Below, in pieces: positions 6,912-14,578 of a stretch of 22,409 nt of DNA. A program made the translations under genes and the position numbers. Origin of the DNA: CAWACC01 sp964390695 (GTDB lineage: Bacteria; Chlamydiota; Chlamydiia; Chlamydiales; Parachlamydiaceae); the NCBI GenBank assembly GCA_964390695.1, contig CAYMKI010000038.1, positions 1-22,409 of the forward strand. Reading direction: 5' to 3'. Below the pieces are notes generated by a model that ran no database searches, had not been told where the DNA came from, and saw only the letters and a program-made list of their open reading frames with translations. Positions within the stretch are counted from its first letter, which is position 1; every line of letters begins with the position of its first letter.

Positions 6912-9900
6912 ACGACATAGCAATTGCTGACATCAAAGCCTTTCAGCCCATCCACAACACCTCGTGCTGCATCGCTGTAGATATAAGGATAATCGCTGCC
7001 AAGAAATGAAAAAGTCCCCTTGTATAATTCTCCACGACCTTCACGCACCTTATCATTCTCAATCAATGGTATTTTCAGCTGTCGGGCTTTTTCGACAGCC
7101 TTTTTTTGGATAGCCTTGGAGAGCTCGGCATTTCTCACATTGGAATAGACAGGCTCCTGCAATAGCACCAAGCTCTTCTCTTCCTTATTCCATCCCAGCC
7201 GCAGCATACTGCGTGCCACTATTTTTCCATTTTCATTGCCTTTGTAACGCGCAACAACGGGCATTACACCCCCATGCAATAGATAGGAGAGCAGGCACTT
7301 ATTCGTTGCTGGCTGCGTATGGATATGCAAGCAACTTCCTTGTATGTCGGTGCCGATGAGCAGCAAATCCATAAAATTTTCTGTCAAAGACACTGTATAC
7401 TCACCGACTTCTATAGGCTGACCGGGATCTTTCCACAGAGCCAACACGCCTTCTTTGGCAAATATATGCGAAAGATGTGGCTGATTGCGTGTTTGATACC
7501 TGACAGCCGGAAACTCACCGTTCAGTACCGCTCGTATATATTTTACCAAGGCTTTTTTGGCTATTTCTCTCTCTTCCTGCGGCTGTCTTTCCAGGCTGCG
7601 CAAGTAAATAAATATTGCATTGGGATATCTCGACGATGCAAAAGTATTTTGCCATTTGTGTACAAAATTAGGAATTTCGCCTAGTGGTATATGCGCATTA
7701 AATTTTTTGAAGAAAAAACCACTTAAATCTGTCTCTTTTAAAGCTAAGAGGAAATTGTCACGCCCTAATATCACCATGATATTCGTCAAACATTGCAAAT
7801 TCATCAACACCTCATCCATGGTCTTCAGTTGAAGTATTGCTTGAAGTTTGTCTGCAAAGGCCTTTGCATCGGCTGGATCCAAGACAGGTATTAAGAAGAG
7901 CTCATTCAGCAGATCGACGAAAATCGTAAAATTTTTAGTGGCTTTAAACTGCTTTCTCCGATCGATGATGTCATTGATTTTTTCCAATTGAGAGATTTCA
8001 ACCCCAAAGGATTTCAACTTCAAGAGAAGAATCCATGATAGCTTGGCATATTCATTAAATTCCTTCGGCTTACCCTGCTGGTCTATCCCTTTTCTCTCTT
8101 GGAATGACCCGCTCATCAGGCTTAGCTCTCGAATAAAGATATACCTATTGGGAATCGATTGATGCGCAAAAATGTCCTGTAGTATGCTAGATTGCTTAAG
8201 AGCTTTTAATTTGTCCGTGTGTTCTTTTTTCGCGATTATGACCGTATTATTTACAGTTACGATTTTGCTGGCAGAGTTAACCATGCGATTCTGCATAACT
8301 CCAAGCATACCGGGAATAACGATGGGTTTAGCTTGCGGTACTATGGTTGTTTCATCAGTTATAGAGTAGAATTTGCAAGCTGTGTAAGCTAACCAACGCA
8401 TAAGTTTGAATTTTAACAACGGACGGGTCTGTGTTTCTATTTCCTCGTAGAAATTCAGAAGGATTTTAAAATCTTCTTTAGACTGCAAAAAGAGTTTTAG
8501 ACGATTTATTTCTTCCAGAACCTCTGCAGGCAATTGGTTGCTTCTATTCAACTCTTCTTGCACAACTTCTGTTTGCATACTCATAAGGCTGAACAAGGGA
8601 AATAATTTATCAAGATAACGTTCTTCAAATGCCTCTTTAATATAAACTGAAGTATCCACCATGAATTCGGTAAGAACAGGTATAGATTTTTTTATCTCGG
8701 ATTTTACATCTGAATTTTCAAAAATTACCCTGATAGCATCTGAACTATTGCGTGCTATTAGATTTAACAAAATGATGGCGCGGGTATTGCGAATGTTTTC
8801 ATCGGGATGATCCACAAAGACATCCAAATATTTGCGCATAGCCCTTGCAAAAAGTATGGCTGTCTGCTTACCTTGCTGCATTACCACCTCAGTTAAAGCA
8901 TAAAAATCTTGAAAGGGTACCTTGAAAAAATTCCATTGATCCAAGGGAAACTGACGCAATGCCAGGTCTTCATATTCCGGCAATTTAGCGGCTACCTGTT
9001 TGGCTAACTTGATTTTATCACTCCAAGACATATCGTTAAGCCAAGTAGCACTAAAACTTTGCGAAATCTTCCTGTCTATCATCTCCACAGAATATTCAAA
9101 ACGCTGTTGTACGGTTAATGATTGGATATTTAAATCATGAGATGAGATTTGATCCAGCGGCTGCTCTTTTTCGATGCATAAGGCTAAAAAATGCCTGAGG
9201 TCTTCCGCCGACATTTCTTTCAAATAAAAGTAGTTTAAATTTAATAACAGATTTCTAGCACTGCCTTTTCCTTGTTTCAGAATCCAAAATGCCAGCTCGA
9301 TGCGATCTTCTAGGGAAGCTTCATCTAGTTTTAAATATCGAGCCTGCTGAGCCACCTGTGATGCAGCTAGAGGATCTGCTTTTGCCAATGCAGTTGCCAA
9401 ATGTATTCGATCAGCCACACACATACCTTCTAGAATCTTTTCCAAGCTAGCTGCTATAAAAACACAGGATTCAAGCTTGTATTCTAAAACATTGTGACAG
9501 ACGAATAGGCGCCAGCATATAGGAACTTTACCCAAGGAAAAAGCTTTCCACTGTCCAGCAAATACCCGCAGCCATTCCTGATCGAGATCCGCATCGCAAA
9601 TCAACGAAAAAAAATCTTTCATATCCTCTTCAGAAAGGTCCTTGTACAAGTAATTCAAAGCCTTTAATCCGAAACGAGCTTCGGGCCCTTTCTTTACAAG
9701 TGTTTGTTTTATCTCTGAAAGGGGAACCGACGCAGGAAATAATTTTTCTACAACACAGCCAAAAATTTTTTCATTTTGCATATACGCATCAAGTTCGAGG
9801 ACATTCTCCTCTTTTAGAGAAGATTCTGATGTTAAAATGCTCAAGAATTCCTGCATGTTTTGAGGATGAGCTGCCCAGTTGTACTGCGTTATGGCCGCAC

Positions 9901-10951
9901 TCAATCCCAATAAATCTGTAGTATTGGCTTCTTTTAAAGGCAGGCGGTTTAAATTTTGAACGATAGTATAACAAGCCTCAAAAGATTGCTTGGCAATCAA
10001 TGTCGCCAATTCCACGTCGTAACTAACAAGATCCAAATGCGCAAGGTAACCCGCTGTGAAGGCACCGCATGCTGCCAGTTGCTTAGCCCATCTCAGCTTT
10101 TCCTCTCTCGAGAGTCCGGCCTGAGAGAATGCATCCAGAGCCCTTGACATACTCTTAGGGGCGATTTCAAGAGCCACGGCCATAGCTTTGAGGTAAGTGC
10201 AATAGTCTTCTTTAGGTTCTTGGGGATGTAGGTTCCAAATGACACTATAAATAGCTTGAAGATCTTTACCCACACCGATCTTATTTAAAATAGCTTGAGC
10301 CAGTTCAACCTTATCGCCAATAGAAGCTTGCTGCAAATGATAGCCTGTAAAAAGATGCACGCACAAGAACTCTATATGCTCCTCTTCAGCTTGTGCGATT
10401 AAGAGCTTTACCAATTGGACACGCTTCTCTATGGGCACGTCTATTATTTTACTAAAACAGATGAAGTAAGCTCCCCCAAAATGATTCTTTGTATTGGCTA
10501 TTTTCATTGCGAGTTCTAACTGCTGCTCTGCCGTTAGGGTATCTAGAAAAGTATGAAATCTAGCATACATGAGGAATGCAGGGTTTTCATGAAGCAGGTA
10601 CTTCAAAATATTTTCGACACTGCTTGTATCTAATGAATGGGGCAAGCTCTGCTGTTGCGAATAAACATCTAAATAAATCTTTGTGACTTTGCTCTTGATG
10701 GAAGGACTTAAAGTAGACGCATGCGCAATTTTATTCAACAATCTCGAAAAGGAACGAATAGTCAATCCAGTGTAGGCATTAGCTCTTAAATGAGATTGCA
10801 CAAAATTATGCAGAACATAAGATAAATGCATTCCTCTTATAGAACCATCCAACAACTGATCTGCTTTTCCCAGAAAGCTTTCCTCTAAGCTCGTCAAAGC
10901 ATCTCCAGACATTTTGTGTATACATTGAGACACGACATTATTCACATCCAT
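6902..10951 (-). CDS. Giant alpha-helical repeat-like protein of unknown function
   Basis: A 1,349-residue protein that I cannot assign to a named family. No signal peptide or membrane segment is visible, so it is either cytosolic or exported by a non-Sec route. Residues 1 to about 1080 are a run of amphipathic helices with a recurring turn of the type LSxEDxxxFxxL or xIxDRIxLAxxI (e.g. LEDRIELAFWIL, IGDKVELAQAIL, WSDKIKLAKQVA), suggesting a solenoid of degenerate helical repeats of about 35-45 residues. The last 270 residues differ: an alpha/beta-looking region with IGTDIQGSC at 1199-1207, then NKCLLSYLLHGG, NGKIVARSMLRLGW and VLLQEPVYSN. This resembles a compact C-terminal domain I have a sense of seeing on other large bacterial repeat proteins, but I cannot name it. 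The start at 10951 has no strong ribosome binding site; it is the first ATG after a good promoter at 11025-11054. The gene converges on the HicA-domain gene with a 6-bp gap. Confidence 0.75.
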   Translation of the reverse strand: MDVNNVVSQCIHKMSGDALTSLEESFLGKADQLLDGSIRGMHLSYVLHNFVQSHLRANAYTGLTIRSFSRLLNKIAHASTLSPSIKSKVTKIYLDVYSQQQSLPHSLDTSSVENILKYLLHENPAFLMYARFHTFLDTLTAEQQLELAMKIANTKNHFGGAYFICFSKIIDVPIEKRVQLVKLLIAQAEEEHIEFLCVHLFTGYHLQQASIGDKVELAQAILNKIGVGKDLQAIYSVIWNLHPQEPKEDYCTYLKAMAVALEIAPKSMSRALDAFSQAGLSREEKLRWAKQLAACGAFTAGYLAHLDLVSYDVELATLIAKQSFEACYTIVQNLNRLPLKEANTTDLLGLSAAITQYNWAAHPQNMQEFLSILTSESSLKEENVLELDAYMQNEKIFGCVVEKLFPASVPLSEIKQTLVKKGPEARFGLKALNYLYKDLSEEDMKDFFSLICDADLDQEWLRVFAGQWKAFSLGKVPICWRLFVCHNVLEYKLESCVFIAASLEKILEGMCVADRIHLATALAKADPLAASQVAQQARYLKLDEASLEDRIELAFWILKQGKGSARNLLLNLNYFYLKEMSAEDLRHFLALCIEKEQPLDQISSHDLNIQSLTVQQRFEYSVEMIDRKISQSFSATWLNDMSWSDKIKLAKQVAAKLPEYEDLALRQFPLDQWNFFKVPFQDFYALTEVVMQQGKQTAILFARAMRKYLDVFVDHPDENIRNTRAIILLNLIARNSSDAIRVIFENSDVKSEIKKSIPVLTEFMVDTSVYIKEAFEERYLDKLFPLFSLMSMQTEVVQEELNRSNQLPAEVLEEINRLKLFLQSKEDFKILLNFYEEIETQTRPLLKFKLMRWLAYTACKFYSITDETTIVPQAKPIVIPGMLGVMQNRMVNSASKIVTVNNTVIIAKKEHTDKLKALKQSSILQDIFAHQSIPNRYIFIRELSLMSGSFQERKGIDQQGKPKEFNEYAKLSWILLLKLKSFGVEISQLEKINDIIDRRKQFKATKNFTIFVDLLNELFLIPVLDPADAKAFADKLQAILQLKTMDEVLMNLQCLTNIMVILGRDNFLLALKETDLSGFFFKKFNAHIPLGEIPNFVHKWQNTFASSRYPNAIFIYLRSLERQPQEEREIAKKALVKYIRAVLNGEFPAVRYQTRNQPHLSHIFAKEGVLALWKDPGQPIEVGEYTVSLTENFMDLLLIGTDIQGSCLHIHTQPATNKCLLSYLLHGGVMPVVARYKGNENGKIVARSMLRLGWNKEEKSLVLLQEPVYSNVRNAELSKAIQKKAVEKARQLKIPLIENDKVREGRGELYKGTFSFLGSDYPYIYSDAARGVVDGLKGFDVSNCYVVNT

Positions 10952-11024
10952 AAAACAACTCGACTACCAATTAATTATATTAATTTAAATAAAATAAACT
11001 TAACAACATACAACAGAACAAGAA

Positions 11025-11054
11025 TTATAACACATCTCAACTTAAATTAAACAA
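11025..11054 (-). promoter_or_regulatory. Sigma70-type promoter for the 1,349-residue helical gene
   Basis: On the minus strand a perfect TATAAT lies at 11025-11030 and a TTGTTT box at 11049-11054, spaced 18 bp. Transcription would begin near 11018, giving a leader of about 67 bases that is AT-rich. A second TATAAT (10974-10979) has no matching -35 box. Confidence 0.5.
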
Positions 11055-11070
11055 ATAACAAAATTATTTA

Positions 11071-11153
11071 TCCTGCCGGCGAAACTGATCCTGCCCATCC
11101 TGTTCCTATTATGTTTTTAAACAAGATAAACAGGATAGGCTTCGCCGGTAGGA
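11071..11153. repeat. 83-bp palindromic dispersed element, copy 1
   Basis: The arms TCCTGCCGGCGAAACTGATC... (from 11071) and ...GGCTTCGCCGGTAGGA (to 11153) form an imperfect 23-bp stem around a 37-base spacer. Copy 2 lies at 12864-12946 in the same orientation; by my base-by-base comparison the two have the same length and differ at 5 of 83 positions, all in the arms, with an identical centre. Flanking similarity continues for a few bases (TTTA before, TTGAGA after). The tandem words ATCCTGCCC and ATCCTGTTC are of a type seen in dispersed repeats of several bacteria. Copy 1 lies about 100 bp downstream of the glycosyltransferase-like gene. Confidence 0.85.
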
Positions 11154-11206
11154 TGTTGAGATTTGAAATAGAGATTCTTTTGTCGCACGAATGGGCAAAA
11201 GTTTGT

Positions 11207-11228
11207 AGGATATAAATATACATATCCT
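11207..11228 (-). terminator. Small hairpin downstream of the glycosyltransferase-like gene
   Basis: AGGATAT (11207-11213) pairs with ATATCCT (11222-11228) around an 8-base loop. On the minus strand it comes about 30 bases after the stop codon but has only a short TTTT some distance beyond. It could be a weak terminator or a chance palindrome in AT-rich DNA. Confidence 0.3.
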
Positions 11229-11256
11229 CACATTGCATCAACAACCATGGCCAAAT

Positions 11257-12762
11257 CTAGTCTAAGAGATTCAGTTTTCTGATTTCAAGTTCAAGTGCTT
11301 TCAAGGAATCCTCAAGAGATATTTTTTCCTCTAAGAATCTAGAACGAATTTCATCTTCAATTTTAGCAAACGCTGGATAATTTTTACGGCATAATTCTTC
11401 ATTTACCATTCCCTGAAGCAATGGATTGAATGCATAATTATCTAACATAAATTGTCCAAACTCTTTGGCTTGCGTAACAAGACTTTCATACGCTAAGAGC
11501 GGTTCCTGACTAATTTCATTATGCTTAATTAGCTCGCTATATTCTTCATTGCTTACATGGGCTAAAAACTTGAATAAAGGTGAATCCTCCCCAAATTTTT
11601 CTTTTGCTAAGGTGATGAGCATCCTCCTAAACATATCAGTATTACCTAAATACTCATAAAAAGGAATTTTGCCATACGCAAGAGCCTGGCATACAGAGGT
11701 GTTTCCGGTGCAAGCGACCAAAGGATGGCTGAGCAACGTTATTTTTTTGAAATCTTTTGGCGTAAGCACCCCGACGTCGATGATTCTTAACTCTTTGCCT
11801 TCATGATTCAATACTTTTACAACCTCTTTCTTTTCCTCGCCTTTTTGTGAGACTAGCCTAACCGTTCCGATCCCATGACTTTTTAAATCGAACTGATCTA
11901 GATCTTTCAAAACGCTCTCAAAATTACCTTTGCAAGGATAGATAATGTCCACATTTGCTTTATCACTATACAATTTTGCAAAACCAGTAGCAGTAAATAT
12001 GAATGTTTTGGCCGTTTCTAATTTGCTTACATAGCAAAAGAATGTATCATGAGAGGACAGGTAATCCTGGATATCTTGATCGATAGGATTTTGAGAGTTA
12101 AATAATATGTTTTTCAATTTAGCATTTTCAAGGTCCGGCCATGCATAACTTGTACTAAGAGATTTGATCATGATTCCTTTTGAAGTAGGCTTAAGCCCCA
12201 TAGATACCGTTTTTTTGAAATTATCCGCTCCAAAATTTGTCCGAGCATCATACTCTTCTATAGCAATCCCCTTAGTTTGAGCTTCTGTTTGCAAGGAATT
12301 AAATAACCCCGGAATAGTAATCGGCCCAGATAGCCAAACATCGGCCTCTTTTATTTTTTGCATAATCATAGATGTATTCTGCGGAAATACAGTAGATGGC
12401 ACAACTCCTGCACACAGCGACGCTTCGCCATAGTAAGCTAAATGCAGTTCTATGTTCGGAACGTTTATAGAGGACAGTTTGTTTACATGCACTTTAGATC
12501 CCACTGATATGATCCTAATTTTTCGATCCGGAAATTTCTTGTGCAGTTCTTTAGCCATGTTAAGCATGTGCATGTGATCTCCCTTGCCATCTGAAAGCAC
12601 ATAGCCGGATACGATCAACTCATTATTTCCTGGCACAGCTTTAGCTTGATGGAAAAGCCTCCACGCTGCGAGATCAAAAAGATCTTCATATTTTCTAGAA
12701 TTGCCATACTTTTGTACAAACGAAACTTTATGCCAATTTTTAAGATTTATATTTACATTCAT
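11257..12762 (-). CDS. Putative GT-B-fold glycosyltransferase-like protein
   Basis: A 501-residue protein without a signal peptide or membrane helix. It looks like two Rossmann-type domains. The N-terminal one has a strand then a glycine loop and helix, SGYVLSDGKGDHMHMLNMAK (about 52-71), followed by the strand KIRIISVGS, as in nucleotide-sugar-dependent GT-B enzymes. The C-terminal one has HPLVACTGNTSVCQALAYGK near 345-366, resembling the donor-binding loop of MurG-like and related enzymes (Gly plus a helix starting at Ser/Thr). The last 60 residues are a charged helical tail. Donor and acceptor cannot be read from the sequence. A good ribosome binding site (AAAAAGGA, 9 bases) supports the ATG at 12762. 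The leader is AT-rich; a TTGATA box at 12810-12815 could be a -35 element, but I could not fix a -10. The gene is bracketed by two direct copies of an 83-bp palindrome and separates the giant genes from the secretion operon, so it may be an inserted accessory gene. Confidence 0.6.
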   Translation of the reverse strand: MNVNINLKNWHKVSFVQKYGNSRKYEDLFDLAAWRLFHQAKAVPGNNELIVSGYVLSDGKGDHMHMLNMAKELHKKFPDRKIRIISVGSKVHVNKLSSINVPNIELHLAYYGEASLCAGVVPSTVFPQNTSMIMQKIKEADVWLSGPITIPGLFNSLQTEAQTKGIAIEEYDARTNFGADNFKKTVSMGLKPTSKGIMIKSLSTSYAWPDLENAKLKNILFNSQNPIDQDIQDYLSSHDTFFCYVSKLETAKTFIFTATGFAKLYSDKANVDIIYPCKGNFESVLKDLDQFDLKSHGIGTVRLVSQKGEEKKEVVKVLNHEGKELRIIDVGVLTPKDFKKITLLSHPLVACTGNTSVCQALAYGKIPFYEYLGNTDMFRRMLITLAKEKFGEDSPLFKFLAHVSNEEYSELIKHNEISQEPLLAYESLVTQAKEFGQFMLDNYAFNPLLQGMVNEELCRKNYPAFAKIEDEIRSRFLEEKISLEDSLKALELEIRKLNLLD

Positions 12763-12838
12763 TACATTAAATCCTTTTTATAGTTAATAAAATATAAATA
12801 AAATTATGGTATCAAAAACCATTACATATAAACAATCC

Positions 12839-12946
12839 AAAAAAAATATAATTATCTTGTTTATCCTGCCGGCGAAGCCGATCCTGCCCATCCTGTTCCT
12901 ATTATGTTTTTAAACAAGATAAACAGGATCGGCTTCGCCAGCAGGA
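12839..12946 (-). terminator. Probable transcription end of the type II secretion operon
   Basis: On the minus strand, 12 bases after the gspG stop, RNA would form the long stem of palindromic element copy 2 (12946 down to 12864), then an AT-rich stretch and eight Ts (12846-12839). The U-run is about 18 bases beyond the stem rather than immediately after it, so it is an imperfect intrinsic terminator. It may also protect the 3' end of the mRNA. Confidence 0.5.
12864..12946. repeat. 83-bp palindromic dispersed element, copy 2
   Basis: The arms TCCTGCCGGCGAAGCCGATC (12864-12883) and GATCGGCTTCGCCAGCAGGA (12927-12946), extended inward by CCTG/CAGG, give a 23-bp stem with one mismatch. The same orientation and length as copy 1 at 11071-11153. 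An inner pair, ATCCTGTT (12890-12897) with AACAGGAT (12922-12929), can compete with the outer stem, so two foldings are possible. It begins immediately 3' of gspG. Confidence 0.88.
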
Positions 12947-12958
12947 TCTTGAGAGAGG

Positions 12959-13375
12959 TTAATGAACAGGAGCTCTGTCCTTGCCAAACATGGTTTGGTG
13001 CGATTGCACATACTGATCGTATTTAGCCGAAGAGACTTTAATCACGCCATTGTTGTCTACACTGACCATAAAATCGCCGCCCCAGCCATCTTTAAGCAAA
13101 GCATCGGCATTGTTGACGAGAGGGGAATGTTTAATTATATCATGCCATACGTTAGGGGCGGTGATGCTATCGAGCAAGGCTGGATCTTCAGACACTTTAA
13201 GATTCAAAATTGTCTCTACTTTTTCTATGGCTGTACGCGTCTTGAAGGCTTTGCCCTCATCTAAGCTGCCTCTATAGTTATAGGCAATAACCCCTGTTAT
13301 CAGCGCTATTAAAAACATCACGATCATGATTTCTATGAGGGTGATGTATCTTCTTTTTAAAGATTTAAATTGCAT
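12959..13375 (-). CDS. gspG: Type II secretion major pseudopilin GspG
   Basis: Builds the periplasmic pseudopilus that pushes substrates through the secretin. At 138 residues it is the usual length. After a basic leader (MQFKSLKRRY) comes the type IV pilin-like N-terminus ITLIEIMIVMFLIALITGVI, with Glu at mature position 5 and a 20-residue hydrophobic helix. A helical spine follows (DEGKAFKTRTAIEKVE), then the globular C-terminus with DGWGGDF, matching the DPWG region of GspG. Oddly, the residue before the processing point is Tyr10 where family members normally have Gly, and the first mature residue is Ile rather than Phe. An AGGAG site lies 6-7 bases before the ATG and the gene starts 13 bp after gspF. 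No further pseudopilin gene follows; a palindromic element and T-run do. Confidence 0.92.
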   Translation of the reverse strand: MQFKSLKRRYITLIEIMIVMFLIALITGVIAYNYRGSLDEGKAFKTRTAIEKVETILNLKVSEDPALLDSITAPNVWHDIIKHSPLVNNADALLKDGWGGDFMVSVDNNGVIKVSSAKYDQYVQSHQTMFGKDRAPVH

Positions 13376-13388
13376 ACTTTTCTCCTAT

Positions 13389-14573
13389 TTACATTGATAA
13401 TGAACTGACATCGGTAAGCGGCAACAATATCGCCATCAAGACCATGCCGATGATAGATCCCATAAACACCAGGATGACAGGTTGAGCTAAGGCCATGAGC
13501 TGGTCTAGAGTTTTTTCAAGTTCATCCTCATACATGTCAGCGATTTTGTTTAGCATAACTACCGTGGTGCCCGATTCTTCGCCTACTGCCAGCATACGCG
13601 AAACAATTTGCGGAATCCACTTAGAATACGACAGTTCATGGCTTAATGAGCTGCCTTCGATGATTTTTCCTTCGGCTTTTTTGATTTCATCTTCCAAGAC
13701 TACATTGCGCATGACCTCGCGCGAGATGCGCAAAGAGTCGATTATCGGAACTCCTCCCTGCAGCATAGTGCCCATGGTACGGCAAAAGCGCGCCACAGCC
13801 GCTTGGATGATCAGCTTGTTCAAGAGGGGAATTTTGAGAAAATACCGCTCCCGCCACTGTCTCCACGCTGGTGAGCGTGCTTGATAGATGATCCAAGCTA
13901 TGACACCGCCGGTCAGGGGAATATAGGCCCACCAATAATTTTGAAAAAAGTGGCTGGTTTCGATCACAAACTTCGTAAAGGCATTCAGATTGCGGCCTTC
14001 AAAAATCCCTTCGATGGAAGGCACCACAAAGCCCAGCAGCATGAGGATTACCAAGAAGGAAAAAGACGCTAAAATGCATGGATATATCATAGCTGTGGTA
14101 ATTTGGCGTTTCAGCTTCATCTGTTTGCCCAACAGGTGGGTCAATCTTTCCAAAATCACATTCAGCGCTCCGGAAGATTCACCCGCAGCTATCATGGAGC
14201 TATAAAGTTGGTTGAAGCTCTGCGGATAGCCCGCCATAGCCTGAGACAAAGGAATCCCCGCCTTGATTTGCTCACACAAGCTTAGCAGGATGCGATGAAA
14301 GGGTTCTGTGCGGTACAACTCTTCCAAAGCCGAAAGGCTTTCATATAAAGGGATGCCGGCATCGAGCAGCTGGTTCAGCTGAAGGGTAAACGTCATTAAA
14401 CTCTCACCCCGCAGGTTTTCTTTGGAAGAGCCGCTAGTCTTCTCGACAATGCGCACCACCATCAGGCCCTGCTCGCGCAGCTTGTCTTTACCGTCTTTTT
14501 CATTTTGCGCTTCGATAAGCCCTGAGCGTTTTTTGCTTGTCTTATCCAAAGCCTGATAGTGATAGAGCGGCAT
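13389..14573 (-). CDS. gspF: Type II secretion inner-membrane platform protein GspF
   Basis: Polytopic inner-membrane protein that links the GspE ATPase to pseudopilus assembly. At 394 residues it is near the family norm of about 400. The N-terminus MPLYHYQALD is typical of GspF/PilC. Two copies of the T2SSF helical domain are visible, at about 60-185 and 260-385. Each carries a matching GE(S/E)SG motif (131-135 and 331-335) and a hydrophobic segment after it. Membrane helices are predicted by eye at about 166-188, 212-231 and 363-386. An AAGGA site 8 bases before the ATG overlaps the end of gspE, whose stop lies 5 bp upstream, indicating coupled translation. Confidence 0.95.
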   Translation of the reverse strand: MPLYHYQALDKTSKKRSGLIEAQNEKDGKDKLREQGLMVVRIVEKTSGSSKENLRGESLMTFTLQLNQLLDAGIPLYESLSALEELYRTEPFHRILLSLCEQIKAGIPLSQAMAGYPQSFNQLYSSMIAAGESSGALNVILERLTHLLGKQMKLKRQITTAMIYPCILASFSFLVILMLLGFVVPSIEGIFEGRNLNAFTKFVIETSHFFQNYWWAYIPLTGGVIAWIIYQARSPAWRQWRERYFLKIPLLNKLIIQAAVARFCRTMGTMLQGGVPIIDSLRISREVMRNVVLEDEIKKAEGKIIEGSSLSHELSYSKWIPQIVSRMLAVGEESGTTVVMLNKIADMYEDELEKTLDQLMALAQPVILVFMGSIIGMVLMAILLPLTDVSSLSM

Positions 14574-14578
14574 AGCGG

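Larger units (their letters stand above)
10952..11256. other. 305-bp intergenic region upstream of the giant helical gene
   Basis: Strongly AT-rich and without a credible gene. From left to right it holds the leader and promoter of the 1,349-residue gene (up to 11054), the first copy of the 83-bp palindromic element (11071-11153), about 50 bases with nothing recognisable, and a small hairpin (11207-11228) before the stop of the glycosyltransferase-like gene. Confidence 0.7.

Noticed and set aside
11071..12946. Composite transposon around the glycosyltransferase-like gene
   Set aside because: The flanking 83-bp repeats contain no transposase gene and are too short to be insertion sequences. 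No target-site duplication could be recognised.
12962..13264. 100-codon plus-strand frame opposite gspG
   Set aside because: Antisense shadow of a clear pseudopilin gene. It has no recognisable domain and its start has no ribosome binding site.
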